Assembly (NCBI GenBank): GCA_963824595.1
Contig: CAWGPY010000010.1
Location: 62,001 to 126,000 of the forward strand
Source of the DNA: Cybelea sp963824595
GTDB lineage: Bacteria > Vulcanimicrobiota > Vulcanimicrobiia > Vulcanimicrobiales > Vulcanimicrobiaceae
Direction: 5' to 3'
DNA length: 64,000 nucleotides
Below the pieces are notes generated by a model, which was given only the letters and a program-made list of their open reading frames with translations, made no database searches and had not been told where the DNA came from. Position numbers and translations under genes: made by a program. The stretch's first letter is position 1. Each line of letters opens with the position of its first letter. Below are positions 37,568 to 45,299 of the stretch, one piece after another.

Positions 37568-38440
37568 TCAGGACGCCTTTCTCTGCGCGGCGCGCAGCTT
37601 CGCGCTGCGGGCGCGCCGATTCTCAGCGATCTCCCGCTCGTCCGGCAGGACGGGCCGTTTCGTCAGCACGTCGAGACGCGCGTCGTCGCGGAAGGTTTCC
37701 TTGACGATGCGGTCCTCGAGCGAATGAAAGCTGATTGCGACCACGCGCCCCGCGGCCCGCAGGCGTCCGATCGCGCCGTGCAGGCCGTCGCGCAGCGCGT
37801 CGAGCTCGTCGTTGACGGCGATGCGCAGCGCTTGGAAGACGCGCGTGGCGGGGTGAATGCGCTCGCGGCGGCCGCGCCGGTGCACGACGCCGGAAACGAA
37901 CTGCGCGAACTCGGCCGTCGTGCTCGGCAGCATCCCGCGCGAACGCCGCGCGACGATCGCGCGGGCGATGCGGCGCGCGCCGCGCTCCTGCCCGTAATGA
38001 AAGAAGATGTCGGCCAGCTGCCCCTCGGTAGCGGTCGCGAGCACGTCGTAGGCGCTGCTTCCGGCGGCGGGGTTCATCCGCATGTCGAGCGCGGCGGGTT
38101 TCCCGAGCGAAAAGCCGCGCTCCGCGTCTTCAAGTTGCATCGACGAAACTCCAAGATCGAAGAGAACGCCGTCGACCGAGTCGATCGAGAGCCGGTCGAG
38201 GACGCCGGTGAGGTCCCGAAAGTTGGCAGAAACGAACGTAAACCGAGGATCGTCCATCGAGGTAGCGCGCTCGGCGGCCGCAGGATCGGCATCGATCGCG
38301 ATCAGGCGCCCCGTGCCAAGCCGGTTCAGAATCAACCGCGAGTGGCCGCCGCCGCCGAAGGTCGCGTCCACATAAATCCCATCCGGCCGAATCGCCAGAT
38401 ACTCGACGGCCGGCTCCGTCAGCACCGAAACGTGCGTCAA
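37568..38440 (-). CDS. rsmH: 16S rRNA (cytosine1402-N4)-methyltransferase
   Basis: A 290-residue methyltransferase (MraW) that modifies C1402 of 16S rRNA. HVSVLTEPAVEYL at the start, the SAM loop DATFGGGGHSRLIL, IAIDADPAA, DGVLFDLGVSSMQLED and RVVAISFHSLEDRIVKETF are diagnostic. TTG start, with GGAG 7 bases upstream. It is the second gene of the dcw cluster, 12 bases after mraZ. Confidence 0.95.
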   Translation of the reverse strand: MTHVSVLTEPAVEYLAIRPDGIYVDATFGGGGHSRLILNRLGTGRLIAIDADPAAAERATSMDDPRFTFVSANFRDLTGVLDRLSIDSVDGVLFDLGVSSMQLEDAERGFSLGKPAALDMRMNPAAGSSAYDVLATATEGQLADIFFHYGQERGARRIARAIVARRSRGMLPSTTAEFAQFVSGVVHRRGRRERIHPATRVFQALRIAVNDELDALRDGLHGAIGRLRAAGRVVAISFHSLEDRIVKETFRDDARLDVLTKRPVLPDEREIAENRRARSAKLRAAQRKAS

Positions 38441-38452
38441 GAAAGGGCTCCA

Positions 38453-38893
38453 TCAGAGGCCGAGCTCCGCCATGAAGGCGGGCACGTCGCCCTCGGGCGG
38501 GCTCTGGAAGCCGTAGCGCTCTTTGGCCCAGATCTCGACGCGGGTGAGCAGCCCCACGGAAACCACGGCGCGCTCGATGCCGGCGTACTGCCGCAGCAGC
38601 GCCGGGACGAGCATCCGACCCTGATTATCGCACCCTACCTCTTCAGTGTGGGCGAAGAGATAGCGGATGTAGCGGCGGTAACGCTCGTCCTTGACCGGGA
38701 CCGATTCGAGGCGGCCGCAGAACTCGACCCACGTGGCCTTGGGGTAGAGGGCGAGACAGGGGTCCGGTGCGGCGATCGTGAGGACGAACTCGGGGCCTAA
38801 GCGTTCGCGGAAACGCGCGGGCACGATGAGTCGGCCCTTGGGGTCAAGGGCGTGCTGCTCCGAGCCGGCAAAGCGCGGTAGTTCCGCGTGCAA
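38453..38893 (-). CDS. mraZ: MraZ, transcriptional regulator of the dcw cluster
   Basis: A 146-residue protein with two SpoVT/AbrB-like MraZ repeats. HALDPKGRLIVPARFRERLG is the first and EVGCDNQGRMLVPALLRQYAG the second, each with the D-x-x-G-R motif that contacts DNA in the ring-shaped oligomer. It represses its own operon in the bacteria where this was studied. The TTG start is supported by GGAGGT 4 bases upstream. Three direct 10-bp repeats overlap its promoter, the expected MraZ binding site. Confidence 0.95.
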   Translation of the reverse strand: MHAELPRFAGSEQHALDPKGRLIVPARFRERLGPEFVLTIAAPDPCLALYPKATWVEFCGRLESVPVKDERYRRYIRYLFAHTEEVGCDNQGRMLVPALLRQYAGIERAVVSVGLLTRVEIWAKERYGFQSPPEGDVPAFMAELGL

Positions 38894-38906
38894 AGAGACC
38901 TCCGAA

Positions 38907-38936
38907 AAGCACCACTAAGCACTACTTTCCACCACT
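38907..38936 (-). promoter_or_regulatory. MraZ operator: three 10-bp direct repeats
   Basis: On the minus strand AGTGGTGGAA, AGTAGTGCTT and AGTGGTGCTT follow each other without gaps. A 10-bp period places each on the same face of the helix, as in known MraZ boxes. The repeats lie between the -10 region and the TTG of mraZ. Confidence 0.75.
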
Positions 38937-38962
38937 ATACGCCCCAGGCAGGCGTAAGGCAA
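38934..38962 (-). promoter_or_regulatory. dcw cluster promoter upstream of mraZ
   Basis: Minus-strand TTGCCT (38957-38962) and TATAGT (38934-38939) with a 17-base spacer. The -10 overlaps the first MraZ repeat, so bound MraZ would block RNA polymerase. Confidence 0.65.
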
Positions 38963-38983
38963 CCGAGTGCCACTCTTTTCCGG

Positions 38984-39010
38984 CTAGCACTCATTTAAAG
39001 GGAGTGCTAA
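38984..39010. promoter_or_regulatory. CIRCE operator next to hsp20 remnant and dcw promoter
   Basis: CTAGCACTC-N9-GAGTGCTAA: eight of nine and nine of nine matches, the best CIRCE in the window. It lies 22 bases upstream of the mraZ -35 box and directly before an hsp20 fragment on the plus strand, whose operator it probably once was. Confidence 0.85.
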
Positions 39011-39152
39011 GGCGCTCGAGGTGCCGGTCCCGGGATTCAAGCCCGACGACGTCGATCCCGAGAAGACCGACGCCCGCGTGACCGACGGCATGCTCGCGCT
39101 GACGCTCGAGCGCCGGCCCGAGACTCAGCCGCGCCGCATCGCGGTCAAGTAG
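39011..39152 (+). pseudogene. Remnant of an hsp20 gene
   Basis: The plus strand encodes LEVPVPGFKPDDVDPEKTDA followed by RVTDGMLALTLERR, then PETQPRRIAVK and TAG. The first part is the start of an alpha-crystallin domain and the second its end. About 50 central residues, and everything N-terminal to the domain, are missing. The junction falls at a short shared Val-Asp codon pair, which suggests deletion between microhomologies. There is no start codon in frame before 39021. The upstream CIRCE is intact. The neighbouring oxidoreductase stop lies within the last codons. Confidence 0.75.
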
Positions 39153-40497
39153 CCAACATATCGGCCAGATCCGACGAGGCCGTCGGATAGCCGAAGAGCA
39201 CGTCCGTCAATGCGCTCGCGGGAATGTTAGCGCGGATCGCGAGCGCAAAGACGTTGACGAGCTCTTCGGTATGCTGGCCCACGAAGTGCGCGCCCAATAC
39301 GGCGCCGCTCTCGTCGTCGACCAAAATCAGAAAGCGCGACGCGCGCGCCGCAATCCTGCGCGACGAATACCACTTCGTCGAGTCGCCCTCGTGCACCGTA
39401 AAGCGGAGGCCGCGCTCGCGCGCCTGCTCCTGCGTTAGCCCCGTCGATCCGAGCGACGGAATGGTGTAGGCGATGCTCGCGAGGCCGGTAAAATTCACGG
39501 ACCGGCTGTTGCCGTGCAGCAGGTTGTGGGCCGCGGTCTCGCCTTCGGCCGAGGCCGTCGGCGTCAGCGGCAGCCCGCCGCCGTCGGCACAGTCGCCCAC
39601 GGCATAGACCGCCGGATTGCTGCGGCTCTGCAAGTACTCGTTCACCGCCACGCCCTTGCGCGTCCGCTCGACGTTCCCGGCCGCGAGGTCGAGTGCGTCG
39701 AGATCGGCAACTCGCCCGGCGGCGTGCACCACGAGATCGCACTCGTGCGCGATCTCTTTTCCGCCGACGGTTCCTCGCACGAGAAATCCGGCGGCGGTCT
39801 TCTCGACCTTGGCGACGACCGCGTCGACGCGAACGTCGATGCCCACCTCGGCGCTCACCGCGACGACCGCGTCGACGAGCGACGGCTCGAAACCCACCAA
39901 GACGCGCGGACCGCGCTGGAAGACGACCGGCGACGCCCCCGCGCGCGCCGCGACGTGCGCGAACTCGAACGCAATGTAGCCGCCGCCGATGAAGGCGACG
40001 CGCGGCGGCAGCTCGCGCAGATCGAGAAAGCCGGTGCTGTCGATCAGAAACTCTTCGCCGTCGAGTCCGAGCGGAGCCGGATGCGATCCGGCCGCGAGCA
40101 CCACGTTGCGCGCGTGCAGCCGTTCGCCCGAAACGGCGATGGTGTCGGGGCCGGTGAAGCGCGCGACGCCGTGGTACATCGCGATGCCCGCTTTGCGGAA
40201 GGTCGCTTCGCGGTCGTGCGGTACCGGATCGGTGAACGTGCGCTTGAACGCCATCAGTTCGCCCCAGTCGATCGCGGCGTCGCCCACGATCCCGCGGCCC
40301 TTCATGCGGCGGTGCCAGTCGATCAGTTCCGCCGCGCCCACCAGCACTTTTTTCGGGTCGCAGCCGCGCAGCGTGCACGTGCCGCCGTACGCAAGCTCGT
40401 CAACGATCGCGACGCTGCGCCCGGCCTGCGCGCACGCGGTGGCGACGGTCGTTCCCGAGGTCCCGGTGCCGATCACGAATAGGTCGAACTCGCTCAT
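39145..40497 (-). CDS. FAD/NAD(P)-dependent disulfide oxidoreductase (glutathione reductase-like)
   Basis: A 450-residue class I pyridine nucleotide-disulfide oxidoreductase. FVIGTGTSGTTVATACAQAG binds FAD. Cys41 and Cys46 in GGTCTLRGCDPKKVL form the redox disulfide. VAFIGGGYIAFEFAHVAARAG binds NAD(P)H, and YAVGDCADGGGLPL is the second FAD motif. At the C-terminus the usual His-Pro-Thr with its Glu is replaced by GYPTASSDL, so the classical acid-base His of glutathione and lipoamide reductases is missing. The substrate is therefore unclear. It is divergent from a lytic transglycosylase. Confidence 0.85.
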   Translation of the reverse strand: MSEFDLFVIGTGTSGTTVATACAQAGRSVAIVDELAYGGTCTLRGCDPKKVLVGAAELIDWHRRMKGRGIVGDAAIDWGELMAFKRTFTDPVPHDREATFRKAGIAMYHGVARFTGPDTIAVSGERLHARNVVLAAGSHPAPLGLDGEEFLIDSTGFLDLRELPPRVAFIGGGYIAFEFAHVAARAGASPVVFQRGPRVLVGFEPSLVDAVVAVSAEVGIDVRVDAVVAKVEKTAAGFLVRGTVGGKEIAHECDLVVHAAGRVADLDALDLAAGNVERTRKGVAVNEYLQSRSNPAVYAVGDCADGGGLPLTPTASAEGETAAHNLLHGNSRSVNFTGLASIAYTIPSLGSTGLTQEQARERGLRFTVHEGDSTKWYSSRRIAARASRFLILVDDESGAVLGAHFVGQHTEELVNVFALAIRANIPASALTDVLFGYPTASSDLADMLAT

Positions 40498-40516
40498 GCG
40501 CGTCTGTGCAGCGCAC

Positions 40517-40540
40517 CGCCGCGCGAATCCTCGCGCGGCG
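40517..40540. repeat. Perfect 10-bp hairpin upstream of the oxidoreductase
   Basis: CGCCGCGCGA-ATCC-TCGCGCGGCG, in the leader of the minus-strand oxidoreductase, 19 bases before its ATG. No T-tract follows. It could be a protein-binding palindrome or an RNA leader hairpin. Confidence 0.45.
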
Positions 40541-40658
40541 CGAACTTCAGCAGGCGGGCTCAGGCGCCGTCAAGGCTTCGCCGTTATGATTTCGCGACCA
40601 CCGGGAACGTGGATTGTTGCCAGGCCTAGCCCCCGGAGGAGAAGAAAGGCGCGGGTAG

Positions 40659-41132
40659 ATGAGTCGACTGCTCGGGATCTTCGGCCTTTTGGCGCTGCTC
40701 TACGGATGCAGCGGTCCGGGCTACTTGCCCTACGCTCCCCACGCGCTCGACCCCACCACGCTCAACTCGCTGGTGAGCGGGGCCTCGCAGGCTAACGGCG
40801 TCCCCGCCGGCCTCGTGCGCGCCGTCCTGATGGCGGAGTCGGCAGGCAACCCCTCGGCGATCAGCACCGCCGGAGCGCAGGGTCTGATGCAGCTGATGCC
40901 CGGCACCGCGGCGAGCTGCGGCCTCGCCAATCCGTTCGATCCGACGCAGAACGTGCAATGCGGCACCGGTTATCTGCGATCGCTGCTGCATCGGTATCGC
41001 AACAACGTTACGCTGGCGGTCGCGGCCTACAACGCGGGCCCCGGCGCCGTCGACCGGTATCACGGTGTGCCGCCGTATGCCGAAACGCGAGCCTACGTCG
41101 CTCGCGTGCTCAACGCATACCGCAGCTACTGA
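40659..41132 (+). CDS. Lytic transglycosylase lipoprotein, SLT domain
   Basis: A 157-residue murein lyase. The N-terminus GLLALLYGC is a lipoprotein signal with Cys17 as the lipidated residue. The rest is one SLT/lysozyme-like domain: VRAVLMAESAGNPSAIS with the catalytic Glu60, AGAQGLMQLMPGTA, and NVTLAVAAYNAGPGAVDRY. It cleaves glycan strands to 1,6-anhydro ends. It precedes the lptF/G gene by 13 bases and may be co-transcribed with it. A GGAGGAGAAG purine-rich sequence precedes the ATG. Confidence 0.9.
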   Translation: MSRLLGIFGLLALLYGCSGPGYLPYAPHALDPTTLNSLVSGASQANGVPAGLVRAVLMAESAGNPSAISTAGAQGLMQLMPGTAASCGLANPFDPTQNVQCGTGYLRSLLHRYRNNVTLAVAAYNAGPGAVDRYHGVPPYAETRAYVARVLNAYRSY

Positions 41133-41145
41133 TCCCGAGCCCTCG

Positions 41146-42300
41146 ATGGCGACGCTGATACAACGCCAGCCGATTCCTCACGTCCGGGCTGCCCGTCTGC
41201 GACTGCCGATCCTCGACGGCTATCTGCTGCGCGAGATGGTGAGCCCGTTTCTGTTCGCGTTCGGCGCGTTTCTGCTGTTCTGGGCGCTCAACATCTTCTT
41301 CCTCGCCGCCGACTACATCATCAACCAGCACGCGCCGATCTTCTTGGTGCTGCGGTTCGTGATCTTCCGCGTGCCGCAGGCGATTCCGATGGCGTTCCCG
41401 TTCGCATGCCTGTTCGCGGCCCTCCTGGCGATGGGGCGCGTGATGGGCGACAACGAGGTGACGGCCATGCGTACCGTCGGCATCTCGGTCATGCGCATCG
41501 CGCTTTCGCCGCTGCTCTTCGGCTTCGCGATGTTCTTGGTGGCCTACGTGATGAACGAGTGGGTCGCCCCCGCCTCGGTCGAGCTCTCGACGCGCACGTT
41601 CTATCAGATCATCTACCACACCGACGCGCTTCCGGTCGAGCCGCAGTTTTTCCGCAAGGACCCCGACACCGGCAACACGTTCTACGTCACGCAGGTCGCG
41701 CCCGACAACAAGACGATGCTCGACGTGCAGATATTCAAGCCGGCGAAGTACGGCCCGTGGAACGAGACGCTCCAGGCGAAGCGAGCCACCGTAGCGGGAA
41801 GCACCCTGGTGCTGCACGACGTGATCGACACGCGCTATAACAACGACGGCTTCCTGACCAACCAGCAGCACGTCAAGGACGTCACGATCGGGTTGCCGCT
41901 GGGCGAGACCGCGTCGCAGTTCGTGAGCCAGGTCAACAACGATCCCTGGACGATGAGCAGCAAATCGCTGCGCACGCAGGTCAACGCGCTGCAGTCGCAG
42001 GGAATCGGCGGAACCGCGATGGGCAACCTGCAGATCAACCTCGCCAACAAGCTCGCGTGGCCGTTCGCGTGTTTCATCGGCGTCGTCGTCGCGGTGCCGC
42101 TGGCGCTGCGCTTCGGCAAGCGCGGGCGTACGCTCGGCATCGCGTTGGCGATCATCGCCTTCTTCGTCTACTATCTCATGACTTCGGCAGCTTCCGCGTT
42201 CGGACGCAATGGAGCGATCAATCCCTTCGTCGCAGCCTGGCTGCCGAACATCATCATGGGAGTCGCCGGTGCGGTTCTTCTTTGGTTGGAAGAGCGCTGA
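41146..42300 (+). CDS. LptF/LptG-family LPS export permease
   Basis: A 384-residue YjgP/YjgQ-family permease. The N-terminal half has three membrane helices (around 40-60, 75-100, 115-140) with the conserved LDGYLLREM start and PQAIPMAFPFACLFAALLAMGR. A periplasmic beta-jellyroll follows (about 160-290), then three more helices. In E. coli LptF and LptG pair in the LptB2FG ABC transporter that extracts lipopolysaccharide from the inner membrane. Only one such gene is seen here, so it may form a homodimer or have a partner elsewhere. The in-frame ATG at 41146 is used. The longer frame upstream overlaps the transglycosylase. Confidence 0.88.
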   Translation: MATLIQRQPIPHVRAARLRLPILDGYLLREMVSPFLFAFGAFLLFWALNIFFLAADYIINQHAPIFLVLRFVIFRVPQAIPMAFPFACLFAALLAMGRVMGDNEVTAMRTVGISVMRIALSPLLFGFAMFLVAYVMNEWVAPASVELSTRTFYQIIYHTDALPVEPQFFRKDPDTGNTFYVTQVAPDNKTMLDVQIFKPAKYGPWNETLQAKRATVAGSTLVLHDVIDTRYNNDGFLTNQQHVKDVTIGLPLGETASQFVSQVNNDPWTMSSKSLRTQVNALQSQGIGGTAMGNLQINLANKLAWPFACFIGVVVAVPLALRFGKRGRTLGIALAIIAFFVYYLMTSAASAFGRNGAINPFVAAWLPNIIMGVAGAVLLWLEER

Positions 42301-44818
42301 GGCGGTGGCCGCCGGGACTCGCGTACGGTACGGCATTGCCGTAGTCGCATCGGTTGCCGCGTTCGCCGGGGGCGCGTTCCCCGCGTGGACCCAGGCGTCG
42401 GCGTCGGACCAGCAGCAGCTCGCGCTGCAGCTGCTCAACCGCCAGAGCTGCGCTCAGCACTATAGCGACGGACCCGAGACGGTGGCGCAGGCCACGACCG
42501 CGCCGCCCGAGAGCACGCCGACCCCGGCCCCGGCTACGACGCCCGGACTGCCGCAGGTGCCGCCGGGCGTCTCCAACGGCACCTACACCGTCCATCGCAC
42601 GCCGCCGCCGGCGCCCGGCACCACGCCGGGCGTCAGCCCGCCGCCCATCCCCGGCGCCACTCCGACGCCGCCGGCCTCGACCGCGCCGATCTTCCTGATC
42701 CGCGGCGGCGAGACGCCGCCGCCCATCGCCCCGGCCGGCCAGGCGACGCCGGTGCCCACCGCGGCTCCGACCGGCGCCCCCACGCTGACCCCCGGCGACG
42801 TGGCCGTGATCTCGGACAAGTGGACCGGCAATCGCGCGCGCGGAGAGCCCAGCGACGCGGTCGGCAACGTGCACATCTACTACGGCGACGAAGAGATCGT
42901 CGGCGAGCACGCGCATTTCGACGGCCTGCGGACGATCACGATCACCGGCCATCCGTTCTTGATCAACCACGAGCGCAACTCGGTGCTTACCGCCGACGTG
43001 ATCGTGTTCGATACGGTCAGCGAGACCGCGAAGCTGACGAACGGTAACGGCTCGAGCGACGAAGGCGTCGAGCGCGGCTTGATCCACTTCTCGGCGTCCG
43101 ATCTCCACACGGATCCCGACGGCGTGGCGCACGGGCTCAACCCCTACGTCACGACGTGCGAGAACCCGCGCGGCGGCTATCACGTCACCGGCAAAGACAT
43201 GGAGGTCTATCCCGGCGACAAGATCGTCATCAGCAAGGCCGTGCTATGGCTGGGCGCCGCCGCCGTATTCTACCTGCCGCTGCTGGTGATTCCGCTGCGC
43301 AGCGTCGAGAACCAGCGCGGCCGCACGCACTGGTTCCCCGAGGTCGGTTACAACTCGTATCAGGGCGCGTGGATCAAGATCCAGGTTCCCTTCGGAAAGG
43401 ACCAATACTACTACGGCTATTACGTCGTCAACTATTACACGAAGGAGGGGCTCGGGCTCGGATACGTCGGCTTCTACGCGAGCCGCAAGGGCAAGCGCAG
43501 CGTCAGCGTGGACCTCTACACCATCAACGACCAGCTGGCGGGCGGGCGGCAGACGAACGCGACGCTGCAGGAACAGGAGAACTTCTCCGATCACCTGCGC
43601 AGCAATTTCCAGTTCTCGTATCAGTCGAACTACGGGCCGCTGATCAGCATCCCGCCGAACGAGACGTTGAGCGAAGCCGTGGTGCACCAGACGACGCAAA
43701 CGTCGCAGAACTACAGCCTCAGCCACACGTCGGTCGGAGGTCAATCGAGCTCCAACAGCTTCACGTTCACCGACACTCGACAGTTCAATCAGAACTGGAA
43801 CCAGACCGTCACGTACGACATCAGTGAGAGCAACGCGAGCTTCGGCGGCGTGTCGAACTTCAGCAACCAATCGGAGTTCGACTACCTGATGCAATACACG
43901 ACCGCGGGCGCCGATTATCAGGTCGAATTCGACAAAACGTATTCGTTGGAGGCGGTGGGAATCAACAAAATTCCCGAGTTCGAAGTCCGTCCGACGGATT
44001 TCTTTCCGCACTTCTTCATACCGCTGTCGGCGCAGCTGACCGCGGGCGAGTACAGCAATCCCGCCGGCGACGGGCAGCCGCAGAGCCTCGCCACGTGGCG
44101 CGCCGACGCAAATCTGGTCGCCGGTCCGATCGACGCCAGGGTGCTGGGCAGCGACTTCCAGGGCACCGTGACGGTGGATCAGTACGCGTACGGCACGGGC
44201 GATCTCAAAGCGGCCATCGAGCAAGATCTCAGCCTCACCACGCCCATCAGCCAGCACGTGGTCAATACGATCACCTACAACGAGTCGAACTACAACGGGC
44301 CCGCGCTGGTGCCGTTCCAGTATCTCGACCAGCAGCCGACGGAGAATACGAAGAACGCGCAGGACATGATCCGCCTGTTCAACGACGACATCTATGCGTT
44401 CTCGGTCGGGTGGTCGACGAACTTCGACGGCATGGCGCAGCCGCTGAGTTACCAGCTGACCGCGCGCCCGTCGCCGCGCTCGGTGGTGATGCTCAGCGGC
44501 TCGTTCATCCCCGGCCCGTATCAGGGCTTCGTGACCACGAACTTGCAGCTCTCGACCCCGTTCGGCCGCGACGCGTCCCTTCAGTTCGTCACGAACGTCA
44601 ATTGGCGCCCCGGCACCACCGGCCAGAGCGAGTTCTTCGCCGACAAGATCATCTATTACACCCGCACGATCGGCAACTGCTATCAGCTGATGGTGCTCTA
44701 CAACGAATCGCAACAGGCGGTCAACGTGGGCCTCAACCTGCTCGCGTTCCCCTCGCAAACCGCGGTCTTCAACATCGCGCAACCGCAACCGGTCGTCCCG
44801 ACGAGCTTTAATTTCTAG
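42269..44818 (+). CDS. lptD: LptD-like outer-membrane LPS assembly protein
   Basis: An 849-residue protein: signal peptide (YGIAVVASVAAFAGGAFPAWTQA), about 130 residues rich in Pro, Thr and Ala, then an OstA-like beta-jellyroll (GEPSDAVGNVHIYYGDEEIV onward) and a long beta-barrel region with alternating aromatic strands ending in the C-terminal Phe (TSFNF) that BAM recognises. This matches LptD/OstA, the pore that puts LPS in the outer leaflet. The GTG start has GGGAG 6 bases upstream and overlaps the permease gene by 32 bases. A GTG at 42305 is an alternative. The long low-complexity linker is unusual for LptD. Confidence 0.8.
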   Translation: MRFFFGWKSAEAVAAGTRVRYGIAVVASVAAFAGGAFPAWTQASASDQQQLALQLLNRQSCAQHYSDGPETVAQATTAPPESTPTPAPATTPGLPQVPPGVSNGTYTVHRTPPPAPGTTPGVSPPPIPGATPTPPASTAPIFLIRGGETPPPIAPAGQATPVPTAAPTGAPTLTPGDVAVISDKWTGNRARGEPSDAVGNVHIYYGDEEIVGEHAHFDGLRTITITGHPFLINHERNSVLTADVIVFDTVSETAKLTNGNGSSDEGVERGLIHFSASDLHTDPDGVAHGLNPYVTTCENPRGGYHVTGKDMEVYPGDKIVISKAVLWLGAAAVFYLPLLVIPLRSVENQRGRTHWFPEVGYNSYQGAWIKIQVPFGKDQYYYGYYVVNYYTKEGLGLGYVGFYASRKGKRSVSVDLYTINDQLAGGRQTNATLQEQENFSDHLRSNFQFSYQSNYGPLISIPPNETLSEAVVHQTTQTSQNYSLSHTSVGGQSSSNSFTFTDTRQFNQNWNQTVTYDISESNASFGGVSNFSNQSEFDYLMQYTTAGADYQVEFDKTYSLEAVGINKIPEFEVRPTDFFPHFFIPLSAQLTAGEYSNPAGDGQPQSLATWRADANLVAGPIDARVLGSDFQGTVTVDQYAYGTGDLKAAIEQDLSLTTPISQHVVNTITYNESNYNGPALVPFQYLDQQPTENTKNAQDMIRLFNDDIYAFSVGWSTNFDGMAQPLSYQLTARPSPRSVVMLSGSFIPGPYQGFVTTNLQLSTPFGRDASLQFVTNVNWRPGTTGQSEFFADKIIYYTRTIGNCYQLMVLYNESQQAVNVGLNLLAFPSQTAVFNIAQPQPVVPTSFNF

Positions 44819-44820
44819 CG

Positions 44821-45114
44821 TTGTCGCCCTGAGCAGCGCGCCATAGGCGCGCGTGTCGAAGGGCAGCCTGAGGAAACCAACGCACGCGCTTCAGCGCTCC
44901 ACACGTGCTGCTGTGGTCGCTCGTCGCGCCACCTCCTGTAGCGCTCCTGCTACGCCGCGCTCGCGCCACCTGCTAAGGAAAGTCATGACCTCCTGTCAAT
45001 GGCGCTCGCGTCGGAGTCCCGCCGCAGCACGCGTGCAACGCCTCGTGCGTGCGCCGGTGTTTCGTCGTGCTGTCCTCCGACTGCGCGCCTACGGCGCTTC
45101 GCTCAGGATGACAA
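44821..45114 (+). repeat. Palindrome-ended intergenic element, copy B (294 bp)
   Basis: The left end TTGTCGCCCTGAGC and right end GCTCAGGATGACAA are imperfect inverted repeats like those of copy A. The core at about 44900-45034 aligns with copy A (reverse strand) at about 85% identity by eye. Hairpins lie at 44926-44944 (GCGCCAC / GTAGCGC, loop CTCCT) and 44986-44998 (TGAC / GTCA, loop CTCCT). Extra arms on both sides make it longer than copy A, including a 7-bp hairpin GCGCGCC-ATA-GGCGCGC near the left end. It fills the gap after lptD, the longest gene-free stretch here, and encodes no protein. Confidence 0.8.
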
Positions 45115-45125
45115 AAAAGGTGGGG

Positions 45126-45293
45126 TTACGGGACGTCGCAGGCCGGGTGGCCGCACGCACACGTTTCGGACTCGATGCCCGCGTCCGTCGCGTTTCGGCA
45201 GTAGTCGCAGCAGTAGACCTCGCCGCCGGCGACGAGTCCGGTCACCGAGCAGTTGCAGAGGTCGTGCGTGCACTCGACGGGGCTTTCGTGCAT
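45126..45293 (-). CDS. Prokaryotic metallothionein-like protein
   Basis: A 55-residue protein with nine cysteines (8, 13, 15, 28, 29, 32, 45, 47, 52) and His10 and His49. The spacing CTHDLCNCSV, EVYCCDYC and CACGHPAC resembles cyanobacterial SmtA and pseudomonad metallothioneins, which bind Zn, Cd or Cu in a Cys/His cluster. It lies 6 bases after the stop of an upstream lipoprotein gene on the same strand. No SmtB-type repressor is seen in the window. Metal choice cannot be read from the sequence. Confidence 0.8.
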   Translation of the reverse strand: MHESPVECTHDLCNCSVTGLVAGGEVYCCDYCRNATDAGIESETCACGHPACDVP

Positions 45294-45299
45294 GGCGCG

